From: an uncultured Bacteroidales bacterium
GTDB taxonomy: Bacteria > Bacteroidota > Bacteroidia > Bacteroidales > F082
Length of the DNA: 5,324 bases
NCBI GenBank assembly: GCA_937926515.1
Contig: CALAZZ010000172.1
Span: 1-5,324 of the forward strand
Direction: 5' to 3'
The notes beneath the pieces were generated by a model, which saw only the letters and a program-made list of their open reading frames with translations, was not told the DNA's origin and did no database searches. The translations under genes were made by a program, and so were the position numbers. Shown in pieces: positions 5,323 to 5,324 of the stretch. Positions within the stretch are counted from its first letter, which is position 1. Each line of letters begins with the position of its first letter.

Positions 5323-5324
5323 CA

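Noticed and set aside
1..5324. CRISPR array, tRNA, integrase, attachment site or insertion sequence
   Set aside because: No regularly spaced repeats, cloverleaf-like sequence, recombinase or transposase frame or terminal inverted repeats are visible, and the window is filled with virion genes.

Overview
The window is a stretch of a tailed-phage (siphophage-type) virion morphogenesis module, from a prophage or a free phage. Every credible gene lies on the minus strand, so the genes read from right to left: scaffold-like protein (partial), head fiber/decoration-like protein, major capsid protein, head-tail connector, head closure protein, HK97 gp10-like protein, tail completion/terminator protein, major tail (tube) protein, intrinsic terminator, tail assembly chaperone, a short frame-shifted chaperone extension, and the N-terminus of the tape measure protein (partial). 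Terminase, portal and protease would be expected beyond the right edge. The rest of the tape measure and the distal tail genes would be expected beyond the left edge.

The host is probably a member of the Bacteroidota. The protein flavour (for example the capsid, decoration and tape-measure N-terminus) resembles Bacteroidota prophages. Several start codons follow A/T-rich leaders without a Shine-Dalgarno motif, as around 1507-1529 and 4815-4833. A few genes do carry SD-like motifs. This lineage call is from memory of families, not from a search.

Head region (about 2413-5324): a coiled-coil scaffold-like gene, a beta-rich decoration-like gene and the capsid gene are separated by about 20 bases each. 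Small connector genes that finish the head and join it to the tail follow. Neck/tail region (1000-2422): gp10-like, tail-completion and tube genes are packed with overlaps of 10 and 4 bases, then a 23-base gap. A clear rho-independent hairpin at 959-985 follows the tube gene and probably lowers transcription into the chaperone and tape-measure genes.

The most interesting place is 278-510, between the chaperone and tape-measure genes. This is where siphophages usually encode a chaperone extension by programmed frameshifting. A 48-codon reading frame overlaps the tape-measure start by 4 bases and looks coding. The sequence just upstream looks coding in a different frame. The two fit together exactly if a 16-base unit bounded by 9-base direct repeats (ATGAAATAT on the minus strand) is removed. 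This could be a recent frame-breaking duplication, a reversible slippage switch, or an unusual frameshift arrangement. Apart from this, the window is an ordinary virion module and I see no defence island, CRISPR array, RNA gene or insertion sequence.
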